Positions 1 through 8,486 are shown, counted from the stretch's first letter. The stretch is 64,000 nucleotides of DNA from an uncultured Paracoccaceae bacterium (GCA_947503775.1 CANNFE010000003.1:33501-97500), one strand, 5' to 3'. A program made the numbers and translations. Notes: generated by a model from the letters alone, not told the origin.

Positions 1-444
1 GTCGAGATGAAAGAGCGGACGGTCGAGGTCCAGAGCGCTGTCGCTTGCGACTGCACGGATCGTGGGATCACCCGGCGCGATCAAGGGCTGGCGCGTGGCA
101 GCCCGGTGGGCCTCGACCTTGGGGTGGGTGTCGCGCTTGAAGCCCTCGACCAACACCAGATCGACGGGGTCGAGTTTAGTTAGCAGGTCGGAAAGAGGCG
201 GCTCGGGGGCGCCGCGCAGTTCGGACATCAGCGCCCAGCGGGTGGCAGAGGAGAGGAGCACCTGCCCGGCCCCGGCGGTGCGATGGCGGTAGCTGTCCTT
301 GCCCTCCTGATCGAGATCGAAGCGGTGATGGGCATGTTTGACGGTCGAAACGGTCAGCCCGCGCCCGGTCAGATCGGTGACGAGCCGCTCCATCAGGCCG
401 GTCTTGCCGGAATTCTTGTAGCCGACGACGCCGAAGATGTTCAC
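1..444 (-). CDS. mobB: Molybdopterin-guanine dinucleotide biosynthesis protein B (partial, 3' end outside window)
   Basis: The reading frame is open from a GTG at 442-444 to the window edge and gives 148 residues. It begins VNIFGVVGYKNSGKTGLMER, with a P-loop (GYKNSGKT, residues 8-15), then a VKHAHHRFDLDQEGKDS segment and VLVEGFKR, all typical of MobB GTP-binding adaptors that assist MobA in attaching GMP to molybdopterin. Family members are about 160-175 residues, so little of the C-terminus is missing. The GTG start overlaps the mobA stop by 4 bp (GTGA), which implies translational coupling. The identity is clear from the motifs and the neighbour; the exact C-terminus cannot be seen. Confidence 0.9.
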   Translation of the reverse strand, partial: MNIFGVVGYKNSGKTGLMERLVTDLTGRGLTVSTVKHAHHRFDLDQEGKDSYRHRTAGAGQVLLSSATRWALMSELRGAPEPPLSDLLTKLDPVDLVLVEGFKRDTHPKVEAHRAATRQPLIAPGDPTIRAVASDSALDLDRPLFHLD

Positions 445-1025
445 AGCATGGCCTCGGCTTTGGTCAGGTCATCGGGTGTGTTGACGTTGAAGAAGGCGGC
501 GTCGTCCGGAAACTCTGCTGTTGCGGCACCGTGGCGGTCGGTCCAGAGGACGACCTTGCGGGTGCCGTTTTGCAAGGCGGTTCGCAGATCCTCGCGAAGC
601 GCCGTGGACCAGAAGCCGAAGGTTGGGTGGCGACCGCCGGGACTTGCGGCAAGCGCGATGGGCGCGCCCGCCTCGCAAGCCTGGGTCAGATGCGGGACGA
701 GATCGCAGGGAAAAAACGGCGTGTCGCCCGCTACGGTGACAATAGCCTCCGCCCCTTCGGAGGCCGCCCAGTCGAGACCGGCGAGAACACCTGCGAGCGG
801 ACCGGGGTGATCTGCCACGCTGTCAGGCAAAATCGGGAGGCCAAAGCGGGCCAGGCGGTCCGGATCGCCATTGGCGTTGATCGCAACGCTGGCGACCTGC
901 GGCGCGAGGCGGTCCAAGATGCGCTGAAGAATCGTCGTATCGCCAAGCGTGAGAAGGGGCTTGTCGCCGCCTCCCATCCGGCGGGCCTGACCACCTGCGA
1001 GAACGACGCCGAGAGGGGCTTTCAT
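441..1025 (-). CDS. mobA: Molybdenum cofactor guanylyltransferase MobA
   Basis: This 194-residue cytoplasmic enzyme transfers GMP from GTP to molybdopterin-bound Mo to make the MGD cofactor of DMSO-reductase-family enzymes such as formate dehydrogenase. The N-terminal nucleotide-binding signature is seen directly: GVVLAGGQARRMGGGDKPLL (residues 6-25), followed by the VAGDTPFFP metal-site loop near residue 100. The length matches the family. It sits between fdhD and mobB with 4-bp overlaps on both sides, so fdhD-mobA-mobB is one transcriptional unit on the minus strand. Confidence 0.95.
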   Translation of the reverse strand: MKAPLGVVLAGGQARRMGGGDKPLLTLGDTTILQRILDRLAPQVASVAINANGDPDRLARFGLPILPDSVADHPGPLAGVLAGLDWAASEGAEAIVTVAGDTPFFPCDLVPHLTQACEAGAPIALAASPGGRHPTFGFWSTALREDLRTALQNGTRKVVLWTDRHGAATAEFPDDAAFFNVNTPDDLTKAEAML

Positions 1026-1900
1026 CGTGCGCCTTTCCGGATCTGTCGGGGATCTTCGGCTTGTGGGCGCGGGGCAGTATCGCGGATCAGGCGCTCTTCG
1101 CCGGAGAGGCAGACGAACCGCTCGCCGCGCAGGCGCCCGATCAGGGTGAGGCCGACCTGCCGCGCGATCTCAACCCCCCAGGCAGTGAAACCTGATCGCG
1201 AGGCGAGGATCGGGATGCCCATCAGCGCGGTCTTGATGACCATCTCGGAGGTCAGACGGCCCGTCGTGTAGAGCATTTTATCCGATGCGGTCGCGCCCTC
1301 GGACAGCATCCAGCCCGCAATCTTGTCGACGGCGTTGTGGCGGCCGACATCCTCCATGTAAACGAGGGGCTGGGCGCCCTCGCACAGGACCGTGCCGTGA
1401 ATTGCCCCCGCTTCGAGATAGAGCGATGGCATCCGGTTGATCCGCGCCGAAAGCGCGTAGAGATCGGACAGCTTGAGCGTGGTTTGAGGCAGCTGCACCT
1501 CGTCCAGCCCTTCCATCATGTCGCCGAAGACAGTACCGAAGGCGCAGCCGCTGGTGCGGGTCTTCTTCTTGAGCTTCTCTTCATGGCGGGTGGTGCCGTC
1601 AGTGCGGACGACGACCGTTTCAAGCTCGTCGTCATAATCGATGCCCCTGATGGCCTCATCGGGGGATAGCATCCTCTGGTTGAGGAGAAATCCAAGGGCC
1701 AGATAGGCCGGATAATCGCCGATCGTCATCGCCGTGACGATCTCGGTACCGTTGAGGAAAATCGTCAGCGGGCGCTCTTCGACGACGGCCGTTTCGACCG
1801 TCTGGCCGGACGCGTCGATGCCGGTGACGGCACGTGTCAGGCCCGGTGCCTGCGGATTGGGCGCGATCAGAACGCCATCGAGATCGTGAGAAATTGCCAA
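1022..1900 (-). CDS. fdhD: Formate dehydrogenase accessory sulfurtransferase FdhD
   Basis: FdhD passes sulfur from a cysteine desulfurase to the bis-MGD cofactor of formate dehydrogenase. The 292-residue protein shows the family landmarks: ERPLTIFLNG near the N-terminus, the active-site region TSGCAFGTVFGD around residue 118, and MEDVGRHNAVDKIAGW and TTGRLTSEMVIK in the C-terminal half. Only the first cysteine of the CxxC active site described for the E. coli protein is present (GCAFG); the second position is not Cys. It is the first gene of the fdhD-mobA-mobB operon and diverges from azlC across a 62-bp gap. The formate dehydrogenase genes themselves are not in the window. Confidence 0.93.
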   Translation of the reverse strand: MAISHDLDGVLIAPNPQAPGLTRAVTGIDASGQTVETAVVEERPLTIFLNGTEIVTAMTIGDYPAYLALGFLLNQRMLSPDEAIRGIDYDDELETVVVRTDGTTRHEEKLKKKTRTSGCAFGTVFGDMMEGLDEVQLPQTTLKLSDLYALSARINRMPSLYLEAGAIHGTVLCEGAQPLVYMEDVGRHNAVDKIAGWMLSEGATASDKMLYTTGRLTSEMVIKTALMGIPILASRSGFTAWGVEIARQVGLTLIGRLRGERFVCLSGEERLIRDTAPRPQAEDPRQIRKGAR

Positions 1901-1962
1901 TTGCGGTTCCGTTTTGGGGTCGATATTCAGTCGGTCATGTCTTGCCAGACTAAGGTCTTCGG

Positions 1963-2658
1963 ATGACCGTCACCACCACGAAATCGGCCTATGCCCTGGG
2001 TCTTCAGGATGGCTTCCCCTTTCTGATCGCAGTGATCCCGTTTGCCGTCCTTTTCGGAGTGGTCGCGACCGAGGCGGGGCTCGACCTTTTGCAGGTCCTG
2101 TCCTTCAGCGTCGTGGTCATTGCGGGCGCCGCGCAATTCACCGCGCTTCAACTGATGATAGAGGAGGCGCCGACGCTGGTGATCCTTGTAACAGCGCTCG
2201 CGGTAAACCTGAGGATGGCGATGTATTCGGCGTCTCTGACGCCCTATCTGGGCGACGCGCCGCTTCTGACACGGGTCTTCGTGTCGTACTTTCTGGTCGA
2301 TCAAAGTTATGCCTGCTCGATCGCGCGGTTCGAGGAGAATCCGCATTGGAGCACGGCGACCCGAGTGTCGTACTTCTTTGGCGCGATCACATTCGTCTGC
2401 CCGATGTGGTATGCGATGACGGTCGTGGGCGCCCTGATCGGAACGACGTTGCCCGAATGGCTCGCGCTCGATTTCGCGGTGCCGATCACATTTCTGGCGT
2501 TGATCGCGCCGATGCTGCGCACAATCCCGCATCTGGCGGCCGCCGTCACGTCGATCGTTCTGGCGCTGGTCTTTGCCTTTCTGCCCTATAATCTTGGCCT
2601 TTTGATCGCGGCGCTCACGGCGATGGCGGTCGGAGCGGAACTGGAGCGGCGCGCGTGA
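1963..2658 (+). CDS. azlC: AzlC-family amino acid exporter, large subunit
   Basis: This 231-residue inner-membrane protein has about seven hydrophobic segments. Its N-terminal region (GLQDGFPFLIAVIPFAVLFG) and VVIAGAAQFTALQLM stretch are typical of AzlC, the large subunit of a two-component branched-chain amino acid exporter. The next gene encodes the small AzlD-type partner and overlaps its stop by 4 bp, so the two form a unit. The substrate of this copy cannot be read from the sequence. Confidence 0.87.
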   Translation: MTVTTTKSAYALGLQDGFPFLIAVIPFAVLFGVVATEAGLDLLQVLSFSVVVIAGAAQFTALQLMIEEAPTLVILVTALAVNLRMAMYSASLTPYLGDAPLLTRVFVSYFLVDQSYACSIARFEENPHWSTATRVSYFFGAITFVCPMWYAMTVVGALIGTTLPEWLALDFAVPITFLALIAPMLRTIPHLAAAVTSIVLALVFAFLPYNLGLLIAALTAMAVGAELERRA

Positions 2659-2990
2659 TCACCGATGATGGCCTTGTCTGGACGATCATCTTCGCGCTGG
2701 GCGCAGGCACCTTCCTGATCCGGTTTTCGTTTCTCGGAATCGTGGGCAAGCGGCCCCTGCCCGACTGGCTGCTGCGGCATCTGCGCTATACCGCTGTTGC
2801 GGTTCTGCCGGGGCTTGTTGCGCCGCTGATCTTCTGGCCTGCGGCGACGGGCGGAGAGCTTGATCCCGCGCGACTGTTGGCGGCGCTTTTTACGGTGATT
2901 TTCGGTCTTCTGACGCGCAATATCCTGGCTGCGATCATGGGCGGTCTATCGACGCTTTATGTCGCGCAGATCGCCTTGCGCCTCATCTAG
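2655..2990 (+). CDS. azlD: AzlD-family amino acid exporter, small subunit
   Basis: This is a 111-residue membrane protein with three to four hydrophobic helices. It contains GTFLIRFSFLGIVGKRPLPDW followed by LRYTAVAVLPGLVAPL, the usual AzlD layout. Its start lies inside the azlC stop, so the two products are probably translated together and assemble in the inner membrane. Its stop overlaps the end of the convergent lipoprotein gene by 4 bp, leaving no room for a separate terminator. Confidence 0.85.
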   Translation: MITDDGLVWTIIFALGAGTFLIRFSFLGIVGKRPLPDWLLRHLRYTAVAVLPGLVAPLIFWPAATGGELDPARLLAALFTVIFGLLTRNILAAIMGGLSTLYVAQIALRLI

Positions 2991-3574
2991 CGCGGCGCCT
3001 CGATCCCTTCGGCGATATCGCGGTCGTAGAGACGATTCTGTACGCCCGGAAGTTCGGCAAAGGCGCGGTGAAGGCGCATCGGGAACCATGTCCGCGGCAG
3101 GCTTTGAAAGCCGGGAACATCTTCGAGGATATCCGTCACGGATTGCGCGCAATGGGCCTTGGGAACCGCGCCGTAGGCCATGGCGGACTGCATGATCTGC
3201 TCTGCGATCTCGGGCGAGACAACCATCGTCTGAGACAAAAGCTCGAGATTTTCGTTTGTATAAAAGGCGATATAGGCCTCGAGCATCGCGTCGGTCATGC
3301 CGAAGATGACGTCGTTGCGCTCGGCAAAGGAGTCGTGCGCGAAGTTGCCAGCGGGATCGAAGACGACGCGCTGGGAGCCGTTGATGAGAAGCCCGGTATG
3401 GGCACCGGAGCCGTCGCGGCCGCGCGCTGTGAATAGGGTGATCGAGGTCGGGCCGGGATGTTGGTAGACGGCCCTTGAGACGACATCGTCGCTGGCCCAG
3501 CGCGGTTCAGGCCCGCCACAGCCCGCAAGCAAAAGGGCGCCGCAAAGCGCCGTCACCACACGAGAATTAGGCAT
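2987..3574 (-). CDS. Lipoprotein, possible permuted papain-like (NlpC/LRAT-type) hydrolase
   Basis: The ATG at 3572-3574 is chosen because it begins a clean lipoprotein signal (MPNSRVVTALCGALLLAGCG, lipobox LAGC); an earlier start would only add a Ser/Arg-rich stretch overlapping the upstream gene. The mature part has GSGAHTGLLINGSQRVVFDP and, about 100 residues later, PKAHCAQSVTDIL. A His in an xHTGLLI strand followed by a Cys heading a helix is the order found in circularly permuted NlpC/P60 or LRAT-like folds, so a peptidase or acyltransferase is possible. That assignment is inference from motif order only. The protein is 195 residues, and it lies 1 bp downstream of the oxidase microprotein gene. 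Confidence 0.7.
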   Translation of the reverse strand: MPNSRVVTALCGALLLAGCGGPEPRWASDDVVSRAVYQHPGPTSITLFTARGRDGSGAHTGLLINGSQRVVFDPAGNFAHDSFAERNDVIFGMTDAMLEAYIAFYTNENLELLSQTMVVSPEIAEQIMQSAMAYGAVPKAHCAQSVTDILEDVPGFQSLPRTWFPMRLHRAFAELPGVQNRLYDRDIAEGIEAPR

Positions 3575-3575
3575 G

Positions 3576-3713
3576 TCAGGAGGCGAAGAGCGCCAGGAAG
3601 ACGAGGATGCCGACGATGATCCCGACGCTCCACACGGTGAAGCTAACGAAGCGTTCGAACGTCTTTTCCTGTTCGGTGATGTCCATCTCACCTTCTTTGT
3701 AATCGTCAGCCAC
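3576..3713 (-). CDS. aa3-type cytochrome c oxidase subunit IV (45 aa)
   Basis: This short frame encodes 45 residues from a GTG start: VADDYKEGEMDITEQEKTF, then a short linker and one transmembrane helix (WSVGIIVGILVFLALF). The soluble acidic N-terminus with an 'ITEQEKTFxxF' motif followed by a single helix is the hallmark of the bacterial aa3 oxidase subunit IV family, which packs against subunits I and III in alphaproteobacterial oxidases. A strong ribosome binding site (AAGGAG, 7 nt before GTG) supports the start. Its TGA is one base from the lipoprotein start, so the two are probably co-transcribed. The other oxidase genes are elsewhere. Confidence 0.85.
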   Translation of the reverse strand: MADDYKEGEMDITEQEKTFERFVSFTVWSVGIIVGILVFLALFAS

Positions 3714-3772
3714 GGATCAGCTCCTTGAAAAACGGGTGTCAGCGAGGTCTCTAGACGATTCCAGCGGGTCTG

Positions 3773-4252
3773 TCACGTCGTTGAAATATCATTGTTTTCA
3801 GAGAGTTGCTTATCTTCCAGCTCTTGAAAGAGACGGAAGCCGATCCGGTTGGGTTCGGCGGCGTCGATATGTTTGGGCAAGGCGCGGAGCGTCACGTTCA
3901 TCTGGGTGACATGCTGGATCATCTGGGTCTTCGCGCCGGTTGGATCGGTGCCGTAGAAGGTGACGATATCGGGGTCGAAATAGCCCATCCCCTCAATCTT
4001 GAGCGTACCACTGGTGGAGCCGACAAAGCCCATCGCTAGCTCGTGTTCATTGTCGAGCGTTTCCTCGAACTTCTTGATATAGAAGATAATTCTCTCGTAA
4101 GCCCAGCGTGCCGGGCTTTTCTTGGCCGCGGCTTTCTTCAGCTCCTCAGGCACGTCGGGGCAGTGTGCCTCGGGGGTGACGTGGACTTCGCTGATGGCGG
4201 GGATGGCGTCGGCTTCTAGGGCCTCGGCGGAGGTTTGGATCGGACTTGTCAT
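3773..4252 (-). CDS. Conserved protein of unknown function (DUF6173-like)
   Basis: This is a 159-residue soluble, acidic protein with no signal peptide or membrane segment. The N-terminal 45 residues are low-complexity. The core contains SPARWAYERIIFYIKKFEETLDNEHELAMGF in pieces, then GTLKIEGMGYFDPDIVTFYG and a C-terminal IGFRLFQELED. It resembles a family of small alphaproteobacterial proteins I recall as DUF6173, but I cannot verify that or assign a function. A 260-bp intergenic stretch without a convincing gene lies upstream and probably holds its promoter. Confidence 0.7.
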   Translation of the reverse strand: MTSPIQTSAEALEADAIPAISEVHVTPEAHCPDVPEELKKAAAKKSPARWAYERIIFYIKKFEETLDNEHELAMGFVGSTSGTLKIEGMGYFDPDIVTFYGTDPTGAKTQMIQHVTQMNVTLRALPKHIDAAEPNRIGFRLFQELEDKQLSENNDISTT

Positions 4253-4512
4253 AGGCGCTCCGGCTGTGGGTCGAGGAGCAGTCTAGTGGAGTGTTGCGCC
4301 GGGGGGCGAGTGGGAAATTGCCGCGTCGGCATCCGGTCGGAGTGCCGTAGGCATGCCGGAGGAGGCAAATTCGGGTGGTTAACGCATGCTTGACGGGCCG
4401 TGCGGGGCCTGAGGACCCTGTGTTGTCTGACGGGATCACTTGCGGTCGGGGTTGGTAAAAGGACGGTGACTGCAACGCGCGTTGCGGAGACCGATTTCGC
4501 AGGATGAAACAA

Positions 4513-5541
4513 TCAGGCCCCGGATCGTTGCCAGAGCCAGCTTTCATCATCGGTTAACGTTCTGGTCACACGTCCTGTCGTCAAAAGATGATTGAGATGG
4601 GCCACCGCCTCGGCCAGGGCGAGACCGTATTCGCCGCCCCGGATCTCTCGTTTGAAAAGGACCGGGAAGCAGTCGGCGGCTGTGTGGGGCTCCTCGAGGA
4701 AGAGGGCGAGACGGTCGAGCGCATGCTCGTGATTGTCGATGAGCTGCTTGAGCCGGAACGGCAGTCCGGTGAAAGGCAGCTTATGGCCGCCAAGGACGAG
4801 GTGATGGTCCTCGGCCAGCGTTGCGAAGTAGCGACACGAGGCGAGCCATTCGGCCAGCGGATCGGCCTCGGGCTCGTTCGGGTGAACGCCGATATTCGGC
4901 GAGATCGAAGGGAGAAGCTGGTCGCCGGCGAGGATCAGGTTGTCCGTCTCGGACCAGAGGACGGCGTGTTCCGGCGCATGACCATGGCCAATCTCGATCC
5001 GCCAGGTGCGACCCGCCGCCTCGATCCGGTCGCCCTGCTGGATCCGACGAAAGCCGGGCGGAAGAGGGGCGACCGCATCGGCGAAGTTGAAGGGGCGGGA
5101 ATTGGCGCGATCTTCGTAGATGTCGCTTGCCATCCCGGCACGGCGATAGAAGGTCAGCGCCTGCGCGCTGGGGCGGTCCTGCTCGTCCAGCGTCAGCATC
5201 CGGGCGTAGAGCCAGGAGGTGCGGGTGGTCCAAAGCTCGGCGCCCTGCTCCTGAAACCAGCCGGCGAGGCCGATATGGTCGGGATGGTAATGGGTGACGA
5301 TCAGGCGGTGGACTGGCTTTCCGGCGAGGGGACCGGTGAGGATGGCGGTCCAGAGGTCGCGGGTCTTTTGCGAGGCGAAACCGGTGTCGATAATCGTCCA
5401 GCCGTCCCCGTCATCGAGCGCGTAGACATTGACGTGATCGAGCGCCATCGGAAGCGGCAGGCGGAACCAGAGGATGCCTGGCGCGACCTCGATCCCGTCG
5501 GGGCCGGTGGGGGGCGTGTCCCAATGGTAGTGGATGGTCAT
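4513..5541 (-). CDS. MBL-fold metallo-hydrolase with C-terminal helical domain
   Basis: This 342-residue cytoplasmic hydrolase has the metallo-beta-lactamase zinc motif THYHPDHIGLAGW (about residues 82-94), a second ligand region IGHGHAPEHAV, an AGDQLLPSI Asp and a GGHKLPF C-terminal His. A roughly 80-residue helical or winged-helix tail (LIDNHEHALDRL onward) follows, as in LACTB2-like members. The ATG at 5539-5541 is chosen because conservation begins at MTIHYHWDTPP; earlier in-frame codons add only Arg/Pro-rich residues. The physiological substrate (thioester, phosphoester or other) cannot be told from sequence. Confidence 0.85.
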   Translation of the reverse strand: MTIHYHWDTPPTGPDGIEVAPGILWFRLPLPMALDHVNVYALDDGDGWTIIDTGFASQKTRDLWTAILTGPLAGKPVHRLIVTHYHPDHIGLAGWFQEQGAELWTTRTSWLYARMLTLDEQDRPSAQALTFYRRAGMASDIYEDRANSRPFNFADAVAPLPPGFRRIQQGDRIEAAGRTWRIEIGHGHAPEHAVLWSETDNLILAGDQLLPSISPNIGVHPNEPEADPLAEWLASCRYFATLAEDHHLVLGGHKLPFTGLPFRLKQLIDNHEHALDRLALFLEEPHTAADCFPVLFKREIRGGEYGLALAEAVAHLNHLLTTGRVTRTLTDDESWLWQRSGA

Positions 5542-5610
5542 GCGAAACCGACCAGGGAGGAAGGGATCTGTGACGGCGCCGCAATACGGTGAGGATCGCG
5601 CCCGGCCCGA

Positions 5611-5673
5611 GGGTGGGTGCATCGCACCCGTCCTGGGGGGCGGGTCGGGTGCGATCCGGGGCTGACGCCCCGG
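5611..5673. repeat. Paired palindromic elements between two minus-strand genes
   Basis: Two inverted repeats lie side by side. ATCGCACCCG (5621-5630) pairs with CGGGTGCGAT (5646-5655), and CCGGGGC (5656-5662) pairs with GCCCCGG (5667-5673) around a TGAC loop. Both arms are perfect. They lie downstream of the acyl-CoA dehydrogenase stop. Neither is followed by a T-run on either strand, so this may be a REP-like palindromic unit or a factor-assisted terminator. Confidence 0.55.
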
Positions 5674-5716
5674 AAGAAGCTATGAGCAGGTGAGCCGGAT
5701 CTCACCCGAACCAAAA

Positions 5717-7420
5717 TCACGCCGCCAGATCGTCGTTGGTCAGGGCAAAGATGGCGTCGGCTCCGTCGCGGGTCTGGGCGAGAAGCGCCGTATGCTCGGG
5801 CAGGAGGCGGCGGATGTAGAAGGCGGCGAGGCGCTGGCGGCTGTCGTCTCCGTGCAAGGCGGAGGCGAGGTGATAGTGCGCGCCTAGGATCCGGGCAAAG
5901 GCCTTGAGATAGGCGGTCGCGCCGACGAAGCGCTCGTTTAGATCCGATTGCCCGACGAGCCATTCGGTGGTCTCGCGCAGGGATTCGGCGGCCTGCCAGA
6001 CAGCCTCTCCCAGCTCTTTATGGGTCTTGCGAGCGTGTTCGGCGCAGTCGATGACCTCGTCGATCAGGCGGAAGGCGGCATCGCCCCCATCCATCAGCTT
6101 GCGGGCAACGAGGTCCATCGCCTGAATACCATTGGTGCCTTCGTAGATCGCGGTGACGCGGACGTCGCGGGAATACTGCGCGGCGCCGGTTTCCTCGATG
6201 AAGCCCATGCCGCCATGGACCTGAACGCCCTCGTGAGCGACCTCCATGCCGACCTCGGTGCCGAAGGATTTGGCGATCGGGGTGAGGAACGCGGCGCGGG
6301 CCTGCCAGTCGGCATCGCCGGTGGCGGTGGCCATGTCGATCGCGACGGCGCAAGACAGGTTAATGGCGCGGGCGGCGTAGGTGTCGGCCTTCATCGCCGA
6401 GAGCATGCGGCGCACGTCGGCATGTTCGATGATCGCGCCGGTGCCGGGCGCCTTGCCCTGCTTGCGGTCAACGGCATAGGCCAGCGCATGCTGATACGCG
6501 CCTTCAGCGACGCCGACGCCCTGGACGCCGACGCCGAGACGGGCGTTGTTCATCATGGTAAACATGGCGGCCATGCCCCTATGCGGCTCGCCGATCAGCC
6601 AGCCCTTGGCCTCGTTATACTCCATCACCGCGGTGGGGGAGCCATGGAGACCCATCTTGTGCTCAAGGCTGACAACCTTGAGATCGTTGGCGACGCCGGC
6701 ATTGCCGTTCTCGTCGGGCAGGCGCTTGGGCACCATGAAGAGCGAGATGCCCTTGGTGCCCGGCACTCCGTCCGGGAGGCGGGCGAGGACGAGATGGCAG
6801 ACGTTTTCGGTGAAGTCATTGTCGCCCCAGCTGATGTAGATCTTCTGGCCGGAGATGCGGTAGGTGCCGTCATCGTTAGGCTCGGCTTTGGAGCGGAGCG
6901 CGCCGACATCGGATCCGGCCTGTGGTTCGGTCAGGTTCATGGTGCCGCACCATTCACCGGAGATGAGCTTGGGCAGGTAAAGGTCCTTGATGGCGTCCGA
7001 GGCGTGATGCTCGAGCGCCTCGATCTGGCCTTGGGTCATCAGCGGGTTGAGTTGAAGCGACAGGCAGGCGGACGACATCATCTCGTTGACGGCCGTTGTC
7101 AGCGTCATCGGCAGGCCCATTCCGCCAAATTCGGGATCGGCGGACATGCCGATCCAGCCGCCCTCGGCGATGGCCTGATAGCCGTCGCCGAAGCCTTGGG
7201 ACGTGCGCACGACGCCGTTCTCAAGCCGGGCGGGGTCGGTGTCGCCATTGCGCTGGAGCGGGGCAAGGATCTCTTCGCAGAGCTTGGCGGCCTCGGTGAG
7301 GATCTGATCGGCGAGTTCGGGCGTTGCCTCGGCGAAGCGGTCGGTCGCGGTGACGCGGTCGAAGCCGGTGACGTGGTCCATCAGGAAGCGGAAGTCTGCG
7401 ACGGGAGCGCGATATGGCAT
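5717..7420 (-). CDS. Acyl-CoA dehydrogenase with C-terminal extension (FadE/DmdC-type)
   Basis: This 567-residue flavoprotein should oxidise an acyl-CoA to the 2-enoyl-CoA using FAD and an electron-transfer flavoprotein. Visible landmarks are AMNLTEPQAGSDVGALRSKA (middle domain, starting GTMNLTEP here), GLHGSPTAVMEYN, VQVHGGMGFIEETGAAQ and RDVRVTAIYEGTNGIQAMD, in the usual order. The family subset of about 570-600 residues with an extra C-terminal domain includes DmdC, the 3-methylmercaptopropionyl-CoA dehydrogenase of DMSP demethylation, so DmdC is a candidate; a general fatty acyl-CoA enzyme is equally possible. The start at MPYRAPVADF is chosen because upstream frame sequence runs into the divergent neighbour and lacks family similarity. 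Confidence 0.9.
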   Translation of the reverse strand: MPYRAPVADFRFLMDHVTGFDRVTATDRFAEATPELADQILTEAAKLCEEILAPLQRNGDTDPARLENGVVRTSQGFGDGYQAIAEGGWIGMSADPEFGGMGLPMTLTTAVNEMMSSACLSLQLNPLMTQGQIEALEHHASDAIKDLYLPKLISGEWCGTMNLTEPQAGSDVGALRSKAEPNDDGTYRISGQKIYISWGDNDFTENVCHLVLARLPDGVPGTKGISLFMVPKRLPDENGNAGVANDLKVVSLEHKMGLHGSPTAVMEYNEAKGWLIGEPHRGMAAMFTMMNNARLGVGVQGVGVAEGAYQHALAYAVDRKQGKAPGTGAIIEHADVRRMLSAMKADTYAARAINLSCAVAIDMATATGDADWQARAAFLTPIAKSFGTEVGMEVAHEGVQVHGGMGFIEETGAAQYSRDVRVTAIYEGTNGIQAMDLVARKLMDGGDAAFRLIDEVIDCAEHARKTHKELGEAVWQAAESLRETTEWLVGQSDLNERFVGATAYLKAFARILGAHYHLASALHGDDSRQRLAAFYIRRLLPEHTALLAQTRDGADAIFALTNDDLAA

Positions 7421-7471
7421 GGTTTGTCCTTCGGACGGCGTGTAACTACGGGGCTTGACGAGAGGGTAAAG

Positions 7472-8455
7472 ATGGACAGCGACCCCGCAACTGAAACGCA
7501 GCGTCATAGCCTCGCGACGCTGGGGCTTGGCCCGGACAAGGCGGATCTGGCACAGGCTGCCGAGATCCTGCGGGAGGGCGGGCTTGTCGCGTTCCCGACG
7601 GAGACGGTTTACGGGCTTGGCGCGGATGCGCGGAACGCAGAGGCTGTGGCGCGGATCTATGAGGCGAAGGGGCGGCCGAGCTTCAATCCGCTGATCGTGC
7701 ATGTCGGAAGCTTTGAGGCTGCGGGAGAGATCGCGGTGCTTGACCGCGCCTCGAAAGCCGTTGCGCGCGTGCTGTGGCCAGGGCCGCTGACGCTGGTTTT
7801 GCCGGTCCGGGAGGGATCCGGCCTGTCGTCGCTGGTCACGGCGGGGCTGCCTTCGGTTGCGGTGCGGATGCCGGCGGGCAAGGTGGCGCAGCGATTGCTG
7901 GAGGCCTTTGGAGGCCCTATCGCAGCGCCGTCGGCCAATCCGTCAGGGCGGGTCAGCCCGACGACGGCCAGCCATGTTTTCTCGGGGCTGAGCGGGAAGA
8001 TCGATGCTGTCATCGATGGCGGAGCCTGTGTCGTTGGGCTGGAATCCACGATCATCGATCTGACCGGAACGCCGCGGCTTTTACGCGCCGGAGGCGTGCC
8101 GGTGGAGGAGATCGAGGCGTTGATCAGGACCTCTTTGATCGCGCCTCTGCCCGGGGAGCAACCGACGGCGCCGGGGCAGCTTGCCTCGCATTACGCACCG
8201 AAGGGCCGGGTTCGGCTGGGCGCCGAGACGGCAGAGCCGGGCGAGACGCATCTGGGGTTTGGCGCGGTGACTGGCGATCTGACCCTGTCGGAAACCGGCG
8301 ATCTGAAAGAGGCGGCCACGCGGCTTTTCGACTGCCTTCACAAGATCGATGCGATGAACGCGACGCGGATCGCTGTTGCGCCCGTTCCAAGAGAGGGCTT
8401 GGGCCGCGCGATCAATGATCGGCTTGAGCGAGCGGCCGCGCCCCGAGCAGAATAG
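7472..8455 (+). CDS. L-threonylcarbamoyladenylate synthase (Sua5 type)
   Basis: The enzyme makes threonylcarbamoyl-AMP from threonine, bicarbonate and ATP, the precursor for t6A37 of ANN-decoding tRNAs. The YrdC domain occupies residues ~25-205 with FPTETVYGLGADA, KGRPSFNPLIVHV, LWPGPLTLVLP, VRMPAG and APSANPSGRVSPT. A GQLASHYAPK linker and a C-terminal Sua5 domain complete the 327-residue long form, as opposed to short TsaC. The ATG at 7472 begins MDSDPATETQ and is divergent from the acyl-CoA dehydrogenase with 51 bp between the starts. The frame is also open far upstream on this strand, but that part is antisense to the dehydrogenase. Confidence 0.93.
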   Translation: MDSDPATETQRHSLATLGLGPDKADLAQAAEILREGGLVAFPTETVYGLGADARNAEAVARIYEAKGRPSFNPLIVHVGSFEAAGEIAVLDRASKAVARVLWPGPLTLVLPVREGSGLSSLVTAGLPSVAVRMPAGKVAQRLLEAFGGPIAAPSANPSGRVSPTTASHVFSGLSGKIDAVIDGGACVVGLESTIIDLTGTPRLLRAGGVPVEEIEALIRTSLIAPLPGEQPTAPGQLASHYAPKGRVRLGAETAEPGETHLGFGAVTGDLTLSETGDLKEAATRLFDCLHKIDAMNATRIAVAPVPREGLGRAINDRLERAAAPRAE

Positions 8456-8474
8456 ACGCCGTCTTGCGGCGTCT
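8454..8474. terminator. Candidate bidirectional terminator hairpin
   Basis: An 8-bp perfect stem (AGACGCCG/CGGCGTCT) with a TCTTG loop starts at the stop codon of the plus-strand synthase gene and lies just before the end of the convergent minus-strand gene. There is no clear T-tract, so termination strength is uncertain. Confidence 0.45.
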
Positions 8475-8486
8475 CGGCCCGGGCGA

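Noticed and set aside
4253..4512. Possible small gene upstream of the DUF6173-like protein
   Set aside because: The open frames have no ribosome binding site, signal or recognisable motif, and overlap the flanking genes.
5948..7471. Very long plus-strand open frame fused to the front of the threonylcarbamoyl-AMP synthase
   Set aside because: It is antisense to the well-supported acyl-CoA dehydrogenase, has no domain similarity, and the synthase has its own good start at 7472.
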